This document shows positions 6,565 to 13,590 of a stretch of DNA of 21,407 bases, piece by piece. The notes under the pieces were generated by a model. It did not search any database and was not told the origin of the DNA. It was given only the letters and a program-made list of their open reading frames with translations. The first letter of the stretch is position 1. Each line of letters begins with the position of its first letter. Source of the DNA: an uncultured Clostridia bacterium (GTDB taxonomy: Bacteria; Bacillota; Clostridia; TANB77; CAG-508); NCBI GenBank assembly GCA_934154515.1, contig CAKPGD010000019.1, positions 1 to 21,407 of the forward strand, in the 5' to 3' direction. The position numbers were made by a program, and so were the translations under genes.

Positions 6565-7130
6565 ATACACAACATACAAAAGAAGATAAAGAATACTATG
6601 ATTTTATAAATACAGAAAAAAAGGCTTTTAATGTTGATGAAGGAGTTTTTTTGTCAAGGTATGGTTCTTTTATAGGAGGACATTATATATTTGAAGTTCT
6701 TCATACAGCGAAAAAATTTGAGAATGGAAAAATTATTTTTTCTTTTGATGATTACATAGATTATTATAGAGGAAGGTTTACTTTTACTCTAGATGCTAAT
6801 CATTCAGAAGATAAAATTAGAAGAATCAATGTAAAATATAATGCTTTTGATAAGATAACTGAGTCTGAGTTTTTTGCTTTACAAAAAAACACTTTACTCT
6901 ATATAGTATGTGCTCTTATGAAATATAACGAAACAGAGGCAAGAACAATTTTCGAAAATAAAGACGGAGAAGAATATAAAAAGATAATGGAAGTATATGA
7001 TAAAGTTTTAGAAAATTCAGAAGTATCATACAAGGGTTTACATTCTGTAATTAGTTATGGCACAAGTATGCCAGATTATCATGATTATTATGATAACTTT
7101 TCAATAACATTAGATGTAGATAATACATAA
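6318..7130 (+). CDS. zinc-ribbon, membrane-anchored protein with a different extracellular domain
   Basis: The protein has 270 residues. Residues 1-24 are a zinc ribbon (C3, C6, C17, C20) nearly identical to that of the upstream gene. A shorter linker, one transmembrane helix (about 42-63) and the same NQKNISKENL-type spacer follow. From about residue 80 the protein is unrelated to its neighbour: an unassigned domain of about 190 residues rich in Tyr, Phe and acidic residues, with no PDZ motif. Its own TATAAT (6279-6284) and AAAGGAG site lie in the 39-bp gap, so it may be transcribed alone as well as with the first gene. A terminator follows at 7158. Paralogy of the N-termini is plain; function is unknown. 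Confidence 0.75.
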   Translation: MFCSKCGKEIEKDMQFCNNCGNKVDISSSTKKGNSSVKKIVKIELIVFLLFILFIAVMIAFSSSANQKNISKENLSSNSSIENTQHTKEDKEYYDFINTEKKAFNVDEGVFLSRYGSFIGGHYIFEVLHTAKKFENGKIIFSFDDYIDYYRGRFTFTLDANHSEDKIRRINVKYNAFDKITESEFFALQKNTLLYIVCALMKYNETEARTIFENKDGEEYKKIMEVYDKVLENSEVSYKGLHSVISYGTSMPDYHDYYDNFSITLDVDNT

Positions 7131-7157
7131 AAATAATAAAACATATAAATCAATATA

Positions 7158-7184
7158 AACCAGTTATTAAGTTAGCTGGTTTTT
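7158..7184 (+). terminator. intrinsic terminator after the zinc-ribbon genes
   Basis: A 9-bp stem (AACCAGTTA with TAGCTGGTT, one G-T pair) with a 6-nt loop is followed by TTT and then CTTG. It lies 28 bp after the stop of the upstream gene and ends its transcript. Confidence 0.75.
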
Positions 7185-7396
7185 CTTGTGCCTTAAATTA
7201 ACTAATATCAGTATAAATCTATCAATAATACAATATCAGTCCATAAGGAGCAACAGTCATTTTTCTAGTTTCAGCCGTAACCTTTCCCACTAAAACAATA
7301 AACAAGCCTTAAACACAATTTTCAGTTGAAATAAGATAACTGGAAGATAAAGAATAACTGAATTTTTGAAAATATAAGAAAGTCGAGGTTAGAAAA
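7185..7396. other. gene-free AT-rich stretch
   Basis: No ORF with a ribosome binding site is visible. A degenerate motif resembling TTTCAGCCGTAACCTTTCC (from about 7271) recurs in altered form at about 7670 (TTTTGAGCGAAACCTTTTCC). This suggests decayed repeats at the right side of the element. Confidence 0.4.
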
Positions 7397-7624
7397 ATGG
7401 TAAGAATAATCAAAGAAGATGAAACAAGAGTTAATATATATAAGGCATTTGATAAAATATGAAAGCAAGTAAGGGAAATAACTCAACTAATAAAACAAAT
7501 TAAATACTATAATGATGATGACAAAGAATATATAAAAATAATGGTAATAGATATATCTCGTTTGCTAGAAGATGTATCTAATAGATTAAAAGAGAAAATC
7601 AAAGAAATAAATACTAAAAAGTAA
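7397..7624 (+). pseudogene. small helical hypothetical ORF interrupted by an in-frame TGA
   Basis: GAGG lies 8 nt before an ATG at 7397. The frame runs 75 codons to a TAA at 7622-7624 but contains TGA at codon 22 (7460-7462). The flanking sequence reads FDKI-stop-KQVREITQLI, where a Trp (TGG) would fit. The downstream part (KQVREITQLIKQI, then SRLLEDVSNRLKEKI) is a regular amphipathic helix pattern, so the frame appears to have been coding. A simple nonsense mutation is the likely explanation. TGA readthrough is a remote alternative, since the gene ending at 6278 uses TGA as its stop. No family recognised. Confidence 0.45.
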
Positions 7625-7960
7625 CAATAATTAGTTTAGATTAAGAAAGGCTTTAAACAAGTTTTTCAGTTTTGAGCGAAACCTTTTCCAATGAATAAAT
7701 AAAAAACTCTTGAAGAGGAAATAAACAACAATTAAAATAAGAATAACAATAAGAAGCGGACAAGTAAAATCTAATAGAATAAATACATACATATATTAAG
7801 TAATAAGAATTAGATTAGAAGAGGGACAGACAAGAAAATAATACTAATAAATGAAAAAAGTTGAAATGTTTTTAGCTTTCAGTAGCATAACAAACAAGTC
7901 AGTAAATGTAAGATATAGAAATGTTTTTAGCTTTGAGAAACTTAATAATCAAGTAAATGA
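7625..7960. other. gene-free right side of the element
   Basis: No supported gene. AAATGTTTTTAGCTTT occurs twice as a direct repeat (about 7864-7879 and 7920-7935), and the second leads into copy B of the 24-bp dispersed repeat. A 44-codon frame at 7851-7985 lacks a ribosome binding site and runs into the terminator hairpin. Confidence 0.4.
7932..7955 (+). repeat. 24-bp dispersed repeat, copy B
   Basis: TTTGAGAAACTTAATAATCA and the following AGTA match 3910-3933 with one mismatch (A for C). This copy is about 110 bp inside the proposed right end of the element and immediately before a terminator hairpin. Confidence 0.55.
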
Positions 7961-7961
7961 A

Positions 7962-7990
7962 AAAACTCACTTGCAAAATCAGTGAGTTTT
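7962..7990. terminator. hairpin terminator downstream of tRNA-Glu
   Basis: A perfect 10-bp stem (AAAACTCACT at 7962-7971, AGTGAGTTTT at 7981-7990) has a 9-nt loop and is followed on the minus strand by further Ts. It lies 77 bp beyond the tRNA 3' end, so it would now end the minus-strand tRNA-Glu transcript. On the plus strand it is followed by AATTTT and may act both ways. Confidence 0.65.
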
Positions 7991-8065
7991 AATTTTGTCC
8001 AATTTCAGTGGTAGGCTTACTGCAAAGCCTCCTACAAAGAAATACATTTTGGTTTTTGGAACGTT

Positions 8066-8075
8066 TTGGTGACCC
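8066..8075. repeat. candidate right attachment core (attR) at the tRNA-Glu 3' end
   Basis: TTGGTGACCC covers the complement of the tRNA 3' end (TCACCA) and is repeated directly, with one mismatch, at 1156-1165. This would bound an element of about 6.9 kb. Serine recombinases need only a very short core, so a 9/10 match is compatible but not proof. Confidence 0.3.
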
Positions 8076-8141
8076 CTACGGGAATCGAACCCATGATTCA
8101 GCCTTGAGAGGGCTGCGTCTTAACCGCTTGACCAAGGGGCC
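8067..8141 (-). tRNA. tRNA-Glu (anticodon CTC)
   Basis: The minus strand folds into a full cloverleaf of 75 nt including an encoded CCA. The acceptor stem is GGCCCCT with AGGGGTC (one G-T pair). The D arm is GTC/GAC around AAGCGGTTAA. The anticodon stem is CAGCC/GGCTG around the loop CTCTCAA, giving anticodon CTC for codon GAG. The T arm is ATGGG/CCCGT around TTCGATT, and the discriminator base is A. The body matches the usual Firmicute tRNA-Glu scaffold. It has its own promoter (8159-8187). Its 3' end abuts the proposed mobile element. A plus-strand ORF crossing it (8008-8211) is antisense. Confidence 0.92.
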
Positions 8142-8158
8142 ATATAAATTACTAATAT

Positions 8159-8187
8159 ATAATAGCATTATTTTGATTAAAAGTCAA
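8159..8187 (-). promoter_or_regulatory. promoter of tRNA-Glu
   Basis: On the minus strand TTGACT (8187-8182), a 17-bp spacer and TATTAT (8164-8159) form a good SigA-type promoter, ending 17 bp before the first base of the mature tRNA. Confidence 0.65.
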
Positions 8188-8222
8188 TTAATAACACAAA
8201 ATAAAATATGAATAATATGAAT

Positions 8223-8258
8223 AAAAGTTGAAAGTTTAATAAAAAACTTTCAACTTTT
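8223..8258. terminator. long hairpin terminator after the PASTA-PBP gene
   Basis: A perfect 15-bp stem (8223-8237 with 8244-8258; centre AAGTTGAAAGTTT) with a 6-nt loop lies just past the stop of the minus-strand PBP gene at 8270. It is flanked by Ts on both strands, strongest on plus, and probably works both ways. Confidence 0.7.
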
Positions 8259-8269
8259 TTTAATATATA

Positions 8270-10597
8270 TTAGTGAGCTTCTGTAATTTTTTGCTGTAAT
8301 GTAACATTTATAATAGTTCCTTCTTCTACTGTGGTGCCAGCCATAGGGTCTTGAGAAACTACAGTACCTGAACCAGTTATATTTATATTTAAGTGTTTTG
8401 ATTTTAAAGAATTCTTAGCTTGTGCTAAAGACATTCCTTTTAAGTCTGGAACTGTAACTGAAGTTCTGGCATCATTTTCAGCAGAATAGATATTAACAGT
8501 AGAACCTTGTAAAAGTGATACACCTGGCTTTGGAACTTGGTCAGTAACTATTTCACTGTCATCTCCAGAAACTATAACTGAAAGACCAGCATTTTCTAGT
8601 ATTTTTTTAGCTTCAGAAACGGTTTTATTTCTAACATCGGCCAGCGTAATATTTGAATTGTTTGTAGTTGTAACTGTTGAACCTTCTGCAGGTACACCCA
8701 TGTAAGGTAATATTTCAGATAACATTTGAGATACTACTGGAGCTGTAATTGAACCACCAAAGTGTCCATTAGAACCTTGAGGGGCATATAATGCGACTAA
8801 AAGAACAATTTCAGGATTCTCACTAGGAGCTATTCCGACGAAAGAAGCTACATACATAGCATCATTATTTTCTTTGTCTGGTTCTGAAGTTCCTGTTTTA
8901 CCAGCTATTGAATATCCTTTTACTGCACCTAAGTATCCACCACCATCACTAACAACAGAAGTTAGCATGTCAAGCATTTTATCACAAGTTTCTTTAGAAA
9001 GTACTTGTCTTACTTCAACTGGATCTATTGTAGTAATTGCTCCAGTGTCAGTATTTTCTATTTGCTTAACAATACGTGGTTGCATTAAAATACCGTTATT
9101 TGCAACTGAAGATATAGCAGTAACTAATTGAATAGGAGTTATTCTAAATCTTTGGCCAAATGACATTGTTGCAAGTTCTATGCTACCTACGTCGTCTGCA
9201 TCCCAGAATACGCTATTAGCTTCGCCAGAAGTTGCTATACCAGTTGTATTAAATAAACCAAATGCATTGTAATATTTGTAAAGAGTACTAGCACCAATTC
9301 TTCTACCTAACTGCATTAAGGCAGGGTTACAAGAATTCATTAAAGCTTGTCTTAAAGTTTGTGAACCATGAGTAGTTGCTGATCTCCAGCAATTAATTGT
9401 AACGCCATCAATTACTTCATGTCCTACACAAGTAAAGTCATTTTTAGTATCAGTTTCAACTACATTTTCTTCAAGACCTACTGCTGCAGTTATAATTTTA
9501 AAAGTTGAACCAGGTTCATATGTACTTGAAACACATTTGTTATTCCACATTTTAAATAATGAATTTAATTGCTCTGAGTCTGATAACTTGTCCCAATTTT
9601 CAGCTAAACTTTCGTTAGGAGTACGAGGGTTATTTAAGTCGAAGTCAGGATATGTTGCCATTGCAATAATGTCTCCAGTAGAAGGATTCATTGCTATTGC
9701 AGTTCCACCGCTACCACATTTATTTTCAATACAAGCTTGTTTTAAATATTTTTCAACAATACTTTGAATGTTAGCATCAATTGTAAGAGTTATGTTACTA
9801 CCATTTTTAGCAGCTACATAAGTTTCATCTTTGTCTGGAATTAAACTAGATGTTGCACTTTTTATTGTTACTATTTTTCCAGGTGTTCCACTAAGAAGGC
9901 TATCCCATTTTAACTCTATACCTTCTTGACCATTGTTATCTGTATTACAAAAACCAATTAAATGTGCAGCTAAGTTGTTATATGGGTAATATCTTTTGTA
10001 ATCCTCATCAATATTTATACCTACTTTAATTTCATTCGTTTTCATCCAAGCTTCAAGCTTATCAACTTTATCTTGTTCGACTTTTTTTATAATAGTTTCA
10101 GAAGCACGAGTGCTATTAACTTTTTCTAAAACTTCATTATAATCTAGTTCAAAAATTTCAGATAAGCCTTTAGCAACAAGTTCCTTTTTTTCATTTTTTA
10201 TTTTAGAAGGGTTAATGCTTATGGTGTCTACTGCAGCACTTTGAGCTAAAACTTTTCCAGTAGAATCGTAAATTGCACCTCTACTAGGACTTATTATTCT
10301 ATTAGTAGTTTGTTGCCTACTAGCGGCCTCTTTTAATTCACCACTTTTTATAAATTGAAAATAAGCTAACCTAAGAATTAGTAATAAAAATATTGATAAA
10401 ACAGCATATACAATCCAAAGCAACTTTTTTGCAGGAATTGGTTTTAACTGTAACTCTTTATTCTTTTTATATTTTTCTGAAGCACTTAATTTAGAATTGT
10501 TTGAACTATTTTTTTTATTTATATTACTACTTTTTTGATTTTTAGAAGCAGTATTTCTATTAATCTTTTTAGGACGATTATTATTTTTTTTCTCCAT
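8270..10597 (-). CDS. class B penicillin-binding protein with two PASTA domains (SpoVD/PBP2-like)
   Basis: The protein has 775 residues. A basic Asn/Lys-rich cytoplasmic tail (1-57) is followed by one transmembrane helix (about 58-82) and the dimerisation domain (PSRGAIYD at about 104-111). The transpeptidase domain has active-site S364 in STFK, S-C-N at 422-424 and K-T-G at 567-569. Two PASTA repeats follow (about 650-705 and 714-767). Class B PBPs cross-link peptidoglycan outside the membrane as partners of SEDS glycosyltransferases. AAAGGA precedes the ATG by 8 nt. It is transcribed alone, divergent from rsmA. A clear paralog with one PASTA repeat lies in the division cluster at 15208, so this copy may be the vegetative or the sporulation enzyme; the sequence does not say which. 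Confidence 0.9.
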   Translation of the reverse strand: MEKKNNNRPKKINRNTASKNQKSSNINKKNSSNNSKLSASEKYKKNKELQLKPIPAKKLLWIVYAVLSIFLLLILRLAYFQFIKSGELKEAASRQQTTNRIISPSRGAIYDSTGKVLAQSAAVDTISINPSKIKNEKKELVAKGLSEIFELDYNEVLEKVNSTRASETIIKKVEQDKVDKLEAWMKTNEIKVGINIDEDYKRYYPYNNLAAHLIGFCNTDNNGQEGIELKWDSLLSGTPGKIVTIKSATSSLIPDKDETYVAAKNGSNITLTIDANIQSIVEKYLKQACIENKCGSGGTAIAMNPSTGDIIAMATYPDFDLNNPRTPNESLAENWDKLSDSEQLNSLFKMWNNKCVSSTYEPGSTFKIITAAVGLEENVVETDTKNDFTCVGHEVIDGVTINCWRSATTHGSQTLRQALMNSCNPALMQLGRRIGASTLYKYYNAFGLFNTTGIATSGEANSVFWDADDVGSIELATMSFGQRFRITPIQLVTAISSVANNGILMQPRIVKQIENTDTGAITTIDPVEVRQVLSKETCDKMLDMLTSVVSDGGGYLGAVKGYSIAGKTGTSEPDKENNDAMYVASFVGIAPSENPEIVLLVALYAPQGSNGHFGGSITAPVVSQMLSEILPYMGVPAEGSTVTTTNNSNITLADVRNKTVSEAKKILENAGLSVIVSGDDSEIVTDQVPKPGVSLLQGSTVNIYSAENDARTSVTVPDLKGMSLAQAKNSLKSKHLNINITGSGTVVSQDPMAGTTVEEGTIINVTLQQKITEAH

Positions 10598-10671
10598 CTA
10601 TTATATCCTTTCTTAAAGGCAAATTTTTATATACTTATCAACATTTTATAATAACAATGTGGAAAAATCAA

Positions 10672-10700
10672 TAGACAAATACGAATTATTATATTATAAT
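10672..10700 (+). promoter_or_regulatory. promoter of rsmA
   Basis: TAGACA (10672-10677), 17 bp and TATAAT (10695-10700) precede the rsmA start by 31 bp. The same TAGACA-N17 form recurs at 20243 before the secreted-protein gene. Confidence 0.65.
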
Positions 10701-10731
10701 TTAGAAAGAAAAAAATTGAAGGAGTAAAAAC

Positions 10732-11598
10732 ATGGGTGCATATAAAGAGACAATGTATATATTAAAAAAATATAATATTACAGCTAATAAAAGTTTAGGA
10801 CAAAATTTTTTAATAGATGACAGTGTAATAGATGGAATTGTTGATTCCGCACAAATAGAAGAAAATGATTTAGTTATAGAAATAGGTCCAGGACTTGGAA
10901 CTTTAACAGTAAAACTTTTAGAAAAAGCTAAAAAAGTAATAGCAATAGAGCTAGATAAAAGGATGATAAAAATCTTAAATGATAGATTTTCTTTATATGA
11001 AAACTTTGAATTAATAAATGATGACGTCTTAAAAGTAGATTTAAAAGAGATAATTGATAAAAACAAAAAAGAAAATAGTATTTCAAAAGTAAAAATAGTA
11101 GCAAATCTTCCTTATTATATAACAACGCCAATCATAATGAAATTATTGGAAGATAGATTAGAAATTGAAAGTATAACAGTTATGATACAAAAAGAAGTAG
11201 CTAAAAGATTAACAGCAAATCCAGGTGATAAATTATCTGGAGCAATTACATATGCAGTTAATTATTATTGTATACCAACAGAAAAATTAATAGTGCCTAA
11301 TACAAGCTTTATTCCTGAACCAGAAGTAGAATCTGAAGTCATAAATTTAAAACTAAGAAAAGAGCCAACTGTAAAACTTGAAAATGAAAAATTATTTTTT
11401 GATATAATAAAGGCTTCTTTTATGCAAAGAAGAAAAACTCTAATGAATGGTCTTACAAATAGTAATTTAATGGATAAAGAAACTTGTAAACAAGTATTAG
11501 ATAATGTTGGACTTGATGAAAAAATAAGGGGAGAGGCTCTTTCTATGCAAGATTTTGCTAATATAGCAAATGAATTTTATAAAATAAAAAATAAATAA
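10732..11598 (+). CDS. rsmA: 16S rRNA (A1518/A1519) dimethyltransferase RsmA/KsgA
   Basis: The protein has 288 residues, normal for the family. It uses S-adenosylmethionine to dimethylate two adjacent adenines near the 3' end of 16S rRNA during 30S subunit maturation. Visible motifs are GQNFLID (23-29), the SAM-binding EIGPGLGTLT (50-59), an acidic ribose-contact residue in AIELD (71-75), catalytic NLPYY (125-129), FIPEPEVES and the C-terminal KASFMQRRKTLMNGL. A GAAGGAG site lies 8 nt before the ATG. It is a single gene with its own promoter and a terminator at 11634, divergent from the PBP gene. No anomalies. Confidence 0.96.
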   Translation: MGAYKETMYILKKYNITANKSLGQNFLIDDSVIDGIVDSAQIEENDLVIEIGPGLGTLTVKLLEKAKKVIAIELDKRMIKILNDRFSLYENFELINDDVLKVDLKEIIDKNKKENSISKVKIVANLPYYITTPIIMKLLEDRLEIESITVMIQKEVAKRLTANPGDKLSGAITYAVNYYCIPTEKLIVPNTSFIPEPEVESEVINLKLRKEPTVKLENEKLFFDIIKASFMQRRKTLMNGLTNSNLMDKETCKQVLDNVGLDEKIRGEALSMQDFANIANEFYKIKNK

Positions 11599-11633
11599 AG
11601 CTTATAAAATTAAAAAAACAATAGCAAAAATAA

Positions 11634-11671
11634 AAAACGATATGTAATTTATAATACTAACATATCGTTTT
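11634..11671. terminator. bidirectional terminator between rsmA and the sortase gene
   Basis: A perfect 12-bp stem (AAAACGATATGT at 11634-11645, ACATATCGTTTT at 11660-11671) has a 14-nt loop. It lies between two convergent genes, with T-runs on both strands (six Ts on the minus side). Confidence 0.8.
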
Positions 11672-11702
11672 TATATTTGCTTATTATAGTATTTCCATAA
11701 AG

Positions 11703-12479
11703 TTATTTAATTTCTCTTGCTTTAACAATTAATCTTTCTTGACCATAAGTTTTACAAGTAATTAAAGTTATTTCTTTTTTTCCGCCAGTAATTTGAGAAG
11801 TACAACGAGTGTCATCTGGCTTTACTACGTAAGTATCATATACTTCATATTTTATGGTTCTACCAGAAGCTTGAGAATAATCTGTAAGTTCAATAACATC
11901 TCCATTTGTAATAGAACTTAATTTTCCAAACATTTTTCCACTTTTATAATTATGACCTACAATACAGTAATTTCCAACTTCATTTGGTTTTGGTCCCCAA
12001 TATTTATTAAGAGAAATTTTTAAAAGTTCTTCAGAACACTCAGATAAAACAGGGTAATTTATTCCTAGTCTTGGTATGTTTAATCTAGCATCTACATTAT
12101 ATGTAACTCCAGAATTCGATGTATAATTTATAGAAGGTGTGTTAGTAGAAGTACTATTACTTGTAGTTTCTTCTACAGTAGGTTGAATTATTTGATTATC
12201 ATCATCTTCATTATCATCTAAAGCAACAACTATCATATTGTCGAAAGCCTTAATAGTATTATCTTTTTCTTCATTTTGAAGTCCGGAAGAATCTAACACA
12301 CTAAGAATTTCTTTAGAAACTTCTTCACTCTTACTTCTGTCATATTCAGCGTAAATATAGTAAGAAAATAATAAACACACTAAAAGCACAGATAAAAAGA
12401 ACTGAATTTTATACATTTTCTTTTTTCTGCGTAATTCGGGTGTTACATACAATTTCTGAGTTACAAGAATTTGATTCAT
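11703..12479 (-). CDS. class D-like sortase
   Basis: The protein has 258 residues. It has an N-terminal cytoplasmic tail, a single transmembrane helix (about 24-44), an acidic and then Ser/Thr-rich linker, and a sortase beta-barrel (about 130-256). The catalytic triad is H176 in VGHNY, C242 in LITCKT and R249 in QERLIV. Sortases cut a sorting signal on exported proteins and join them to peptidoglycan or to other subunits. The TLITC form and the N-terminal anchor fit class D, but substrate class cannot be fixed. No LPxTG-type substrate gene is visible in the window. The truncated secreted protein at 20359 might be one, but its C-terminus is missing. AGGAG precedes the ATG by 9 nt. Confidence 0.88.
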   Translation of the reverse strand: MNQILVTQKLYVTPELRRKKKMYKIQFFLSVLLVCLLFSYYIYAEYDRSKSEEVSKEILSVLDSSGLQNEEKDNTIKAFDNMIVVALDDNEDDDNQIIQPTVEETTSNSTSTNTPSINYTSNSGVTYNVDARLNIPRLGINYPVLSECSEELLKISLNKYWGPKPNEVGNYCIVGHNYKSGKMFGKLSSITNGDVIELTDYSQASGRTIKYEVYDTYVVKPDDTRCTSQITGGKKEITLITCKTYGQERLIVKAREIK

Positions 12480-12507
12480 AATTTTTTTCTCCTATTTTAA
12501 TACTTTA

Positions 12508-12537
12508 ATTATATCATATAATTAAGTAAGAATTCAA
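12508..12537 (-). promoter_or_regulatory. putative promoter of the sortase gene
   Basis: On the minus strand TTGAAT (12537-12532), an 18-bp spacer and TATAAT (12513-12508) lie 29 bp upstream of the sortase start. Confidence 0.55.
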
Positions 12538-12617
12538 TAGATTTTATGAGTGTAATAAAAATTTAATATTAGATTAAAAAAAATCAAAAAAATTTTTAAG
12601 AAAAATTTAAAAAAGTA

Positions 12618-12646
12618 TTGCATTTTTATATAAAGTATATTAAAAT
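12618..12646 (+). promoter_or_regulatory. promoter of the mraZ cluster
   Basis: TTGCAT (12618-12623), 17 bp and TAAAAT (12641-12646). The -35 context AAAAGTATTGCA is repeated exactly at the spo0A promoter (18377-18388). Confidence 0.55.
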
Positions 12647-12656
12647 TTAAACAGAA

Positions 12657-12691
12657 GTGGAGCAAAGTGGTACAAAGTGGTACGAATGTGG
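12657..12691 (+). promoter_or_regulatory. MraZ-box-like repeats in the mraZ leader
   Basis: GTGG occurs at 12657-12660, 12667-12670 and 12677-12680, exactly 10 bp apart within AAGTGG, and again at 12688-12691, overlapping the ribosome binding site. MraZ is known to bind tandem TGG(G)-type direct repeats with a 10-bp period upstream of its own gene. The sites lie between the promoter and the start codon, so autorepression is inferred. Confidence 0.65.
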
Positions 12692-12707
12692 AGGAGGTGA
12701 AATTCAA

Positions 12708-13133
12708 TTGCTAATAGGTGAATACGAACATTCTCTAGATGTTAAGGGAAGATTAATAATGCCAGCAAAATTAAGAATAGACATGGGAGAAAAGTTCATC
12801 GTAACAAAAGGGTTAGATGGATGTTTATTTGCGTTTTCACAAAATGAATGGTTGAATTTCGAATCTAAATTAAAAGCACTTCCACTTTCAGACAAAAATG
12901 CAAGAAACTTTGTAAGATTTTTCTTATCAGGAGCAACAGAATGTGAAATAGATAAACAAGGAAGATTCTTAATACCTAATAATTTAAGAGAGGCTGCAAA
13001 CTTAGATAAAGAAACAGTAATTATAGGTGTAGGAACTAGACTTGAAATTTGGGACAAAGCTATATGGGAAAAATGTGATGATGAAATTTCTGCAGATGAA
13101 ATTGCTGAAAATATGACAATGTTAGGTATATAA
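12708..13133 (+). CDS. mraZ: transcriptional regulator MraZ
   Basis: The protein has 141 residues, starting at the TTG at 12708 with GGAGGTG 9 nt upstream. The open frame extends to 12657, but residues 1-17 of that version do not fit the family, whereas MLIGEYEHSLDVKGR is the canonical MraZ start. It has two SpoVT-AbrB half-domains with the D-x-x-x-R motifs D11-R15 and D82-R86 (IDKQGRFLIP). MraZ forms ring-shaped oligomers that bind repeats at its own promoter and repress the division and cell wall cluster. It is followed by rsmH, as in most bacteria, but at an unusually long distance of 457 bp. Confidence 0.95.
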   Translation: MLIGEYEHSLDVKGRLIMPAKLRIDMGEKFIVTKGLDGCLFAFSQNEWLNFESKLKALPLSDKNARNFVRFFLSGATECEIDKQGRFLIPNNLREAANLDKETVIIGVGTRLEIWDKAIWEKCDDEISADEIAENMTMLGI

Positions 13134-13171
13134 TTTTGATTTTTCAGGAAGTGATTCCTAAAAAATAAATT

Positions 13172-13509
13172 ACTAAAGATAAATAAGATACAAAAGATAA
13201 AATATGTAAGTACAAAAGATGAAATTAAAAATACAAAAGAAAAAGCCTAAAGTAAGGCAAAACTAAAGAGTTAAAAACACACAAAAGTTATTTAATTCAC
13301 AAAAGCTTAACAGTTTACAAAAGTAAAAAATATATATCTACAAAAAACAAAAGAAAATAAAAAACATACTAAAGAAAAAGTTAAAAGAACAAAAGAAAAA
13401 TGATTAAAAAATCAACACAAAAGAAAATTTTATACAAAAGATAAAATTAATAAAAAAGTTAAACAAAAGAAAAAGTTAAACAAAAGAAAAATGAAAATAG
13501 CAACAAAAG
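13172..13509 (+). repeat. array of about 16 AC(A/T)AAAG motifs between mraZ and rsmH
   Basis: ACAAAAG occurs at 13190, 13212, 13233, 13281, 13299, 13317, 13347, 13389, 13417, 13434, 13463, 13480 and 13503 (start positions). ACTAAAG occurs at 13172, 13262 and 13368. Spacings are 17-30 bp and often 17-22. A 7-mer containing one C and one G should occur less than once in 340 bp of this composition. The intervening sequences differ from one another, so this is not a simple tandem repeat, and no ORF crosses it. Function unknown; a multi-site binding region or structured leader RNA are possibilities. Confidence 0.7.
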
Positions 13510-13514
13510 ATGAA

Positions 13515-13555
13515 AGCATAACAGTTGGTATTGAACAATACCAACTGATTATGCT
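13515..13555 (+). promoter_or_regulatory. long leader hairpin upstream of rsmH
   Basis: AGCATAACAGTTGGTATT (13515-13532) pairs with 13537-13555 across a GAAC loop, giving 18 base pairs with a single 1-nt bulge. It follows the ACAAAAG array directly and ends 35 nt before the rsmH start. A U-poor tail (ATTTAG) argues against a simple terminator. mRNA processing, stability or attenuation is possible. Confidence 0.6.
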
Positions 13556-13590
13556 ATTTAGAAATTTTAAGCTTAAAGTGGGGATAAATA

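Noticed and set aside
7851..7985. 44-codon ORF MKKVEMFLAF...
   Set aside because: No ribosome binding site, it ends within the terminator hairpin, and it is built from a local direct repeat.
8008..8211. 67-codon plus-strand ORF across the tRNA
   Set aside because: It is antisense to a complete tRNA-Glu, has no ribosome binding site, and its NRTHDS-type sequence is the usual by-product of translating a tRNA backwards.
12657..12707. Upstream start for MraZ
   Set aside because: Those 17 codons are the GTGG operator repeats and the ribosome binding site; the conserved protein begins at the TTG at 12708.
13145..13159. Small AGGAA/TTCCT hairpin after mraZ as terminator
   Set aside because: The stem is only 5 bp and is followed by A residues, not T.
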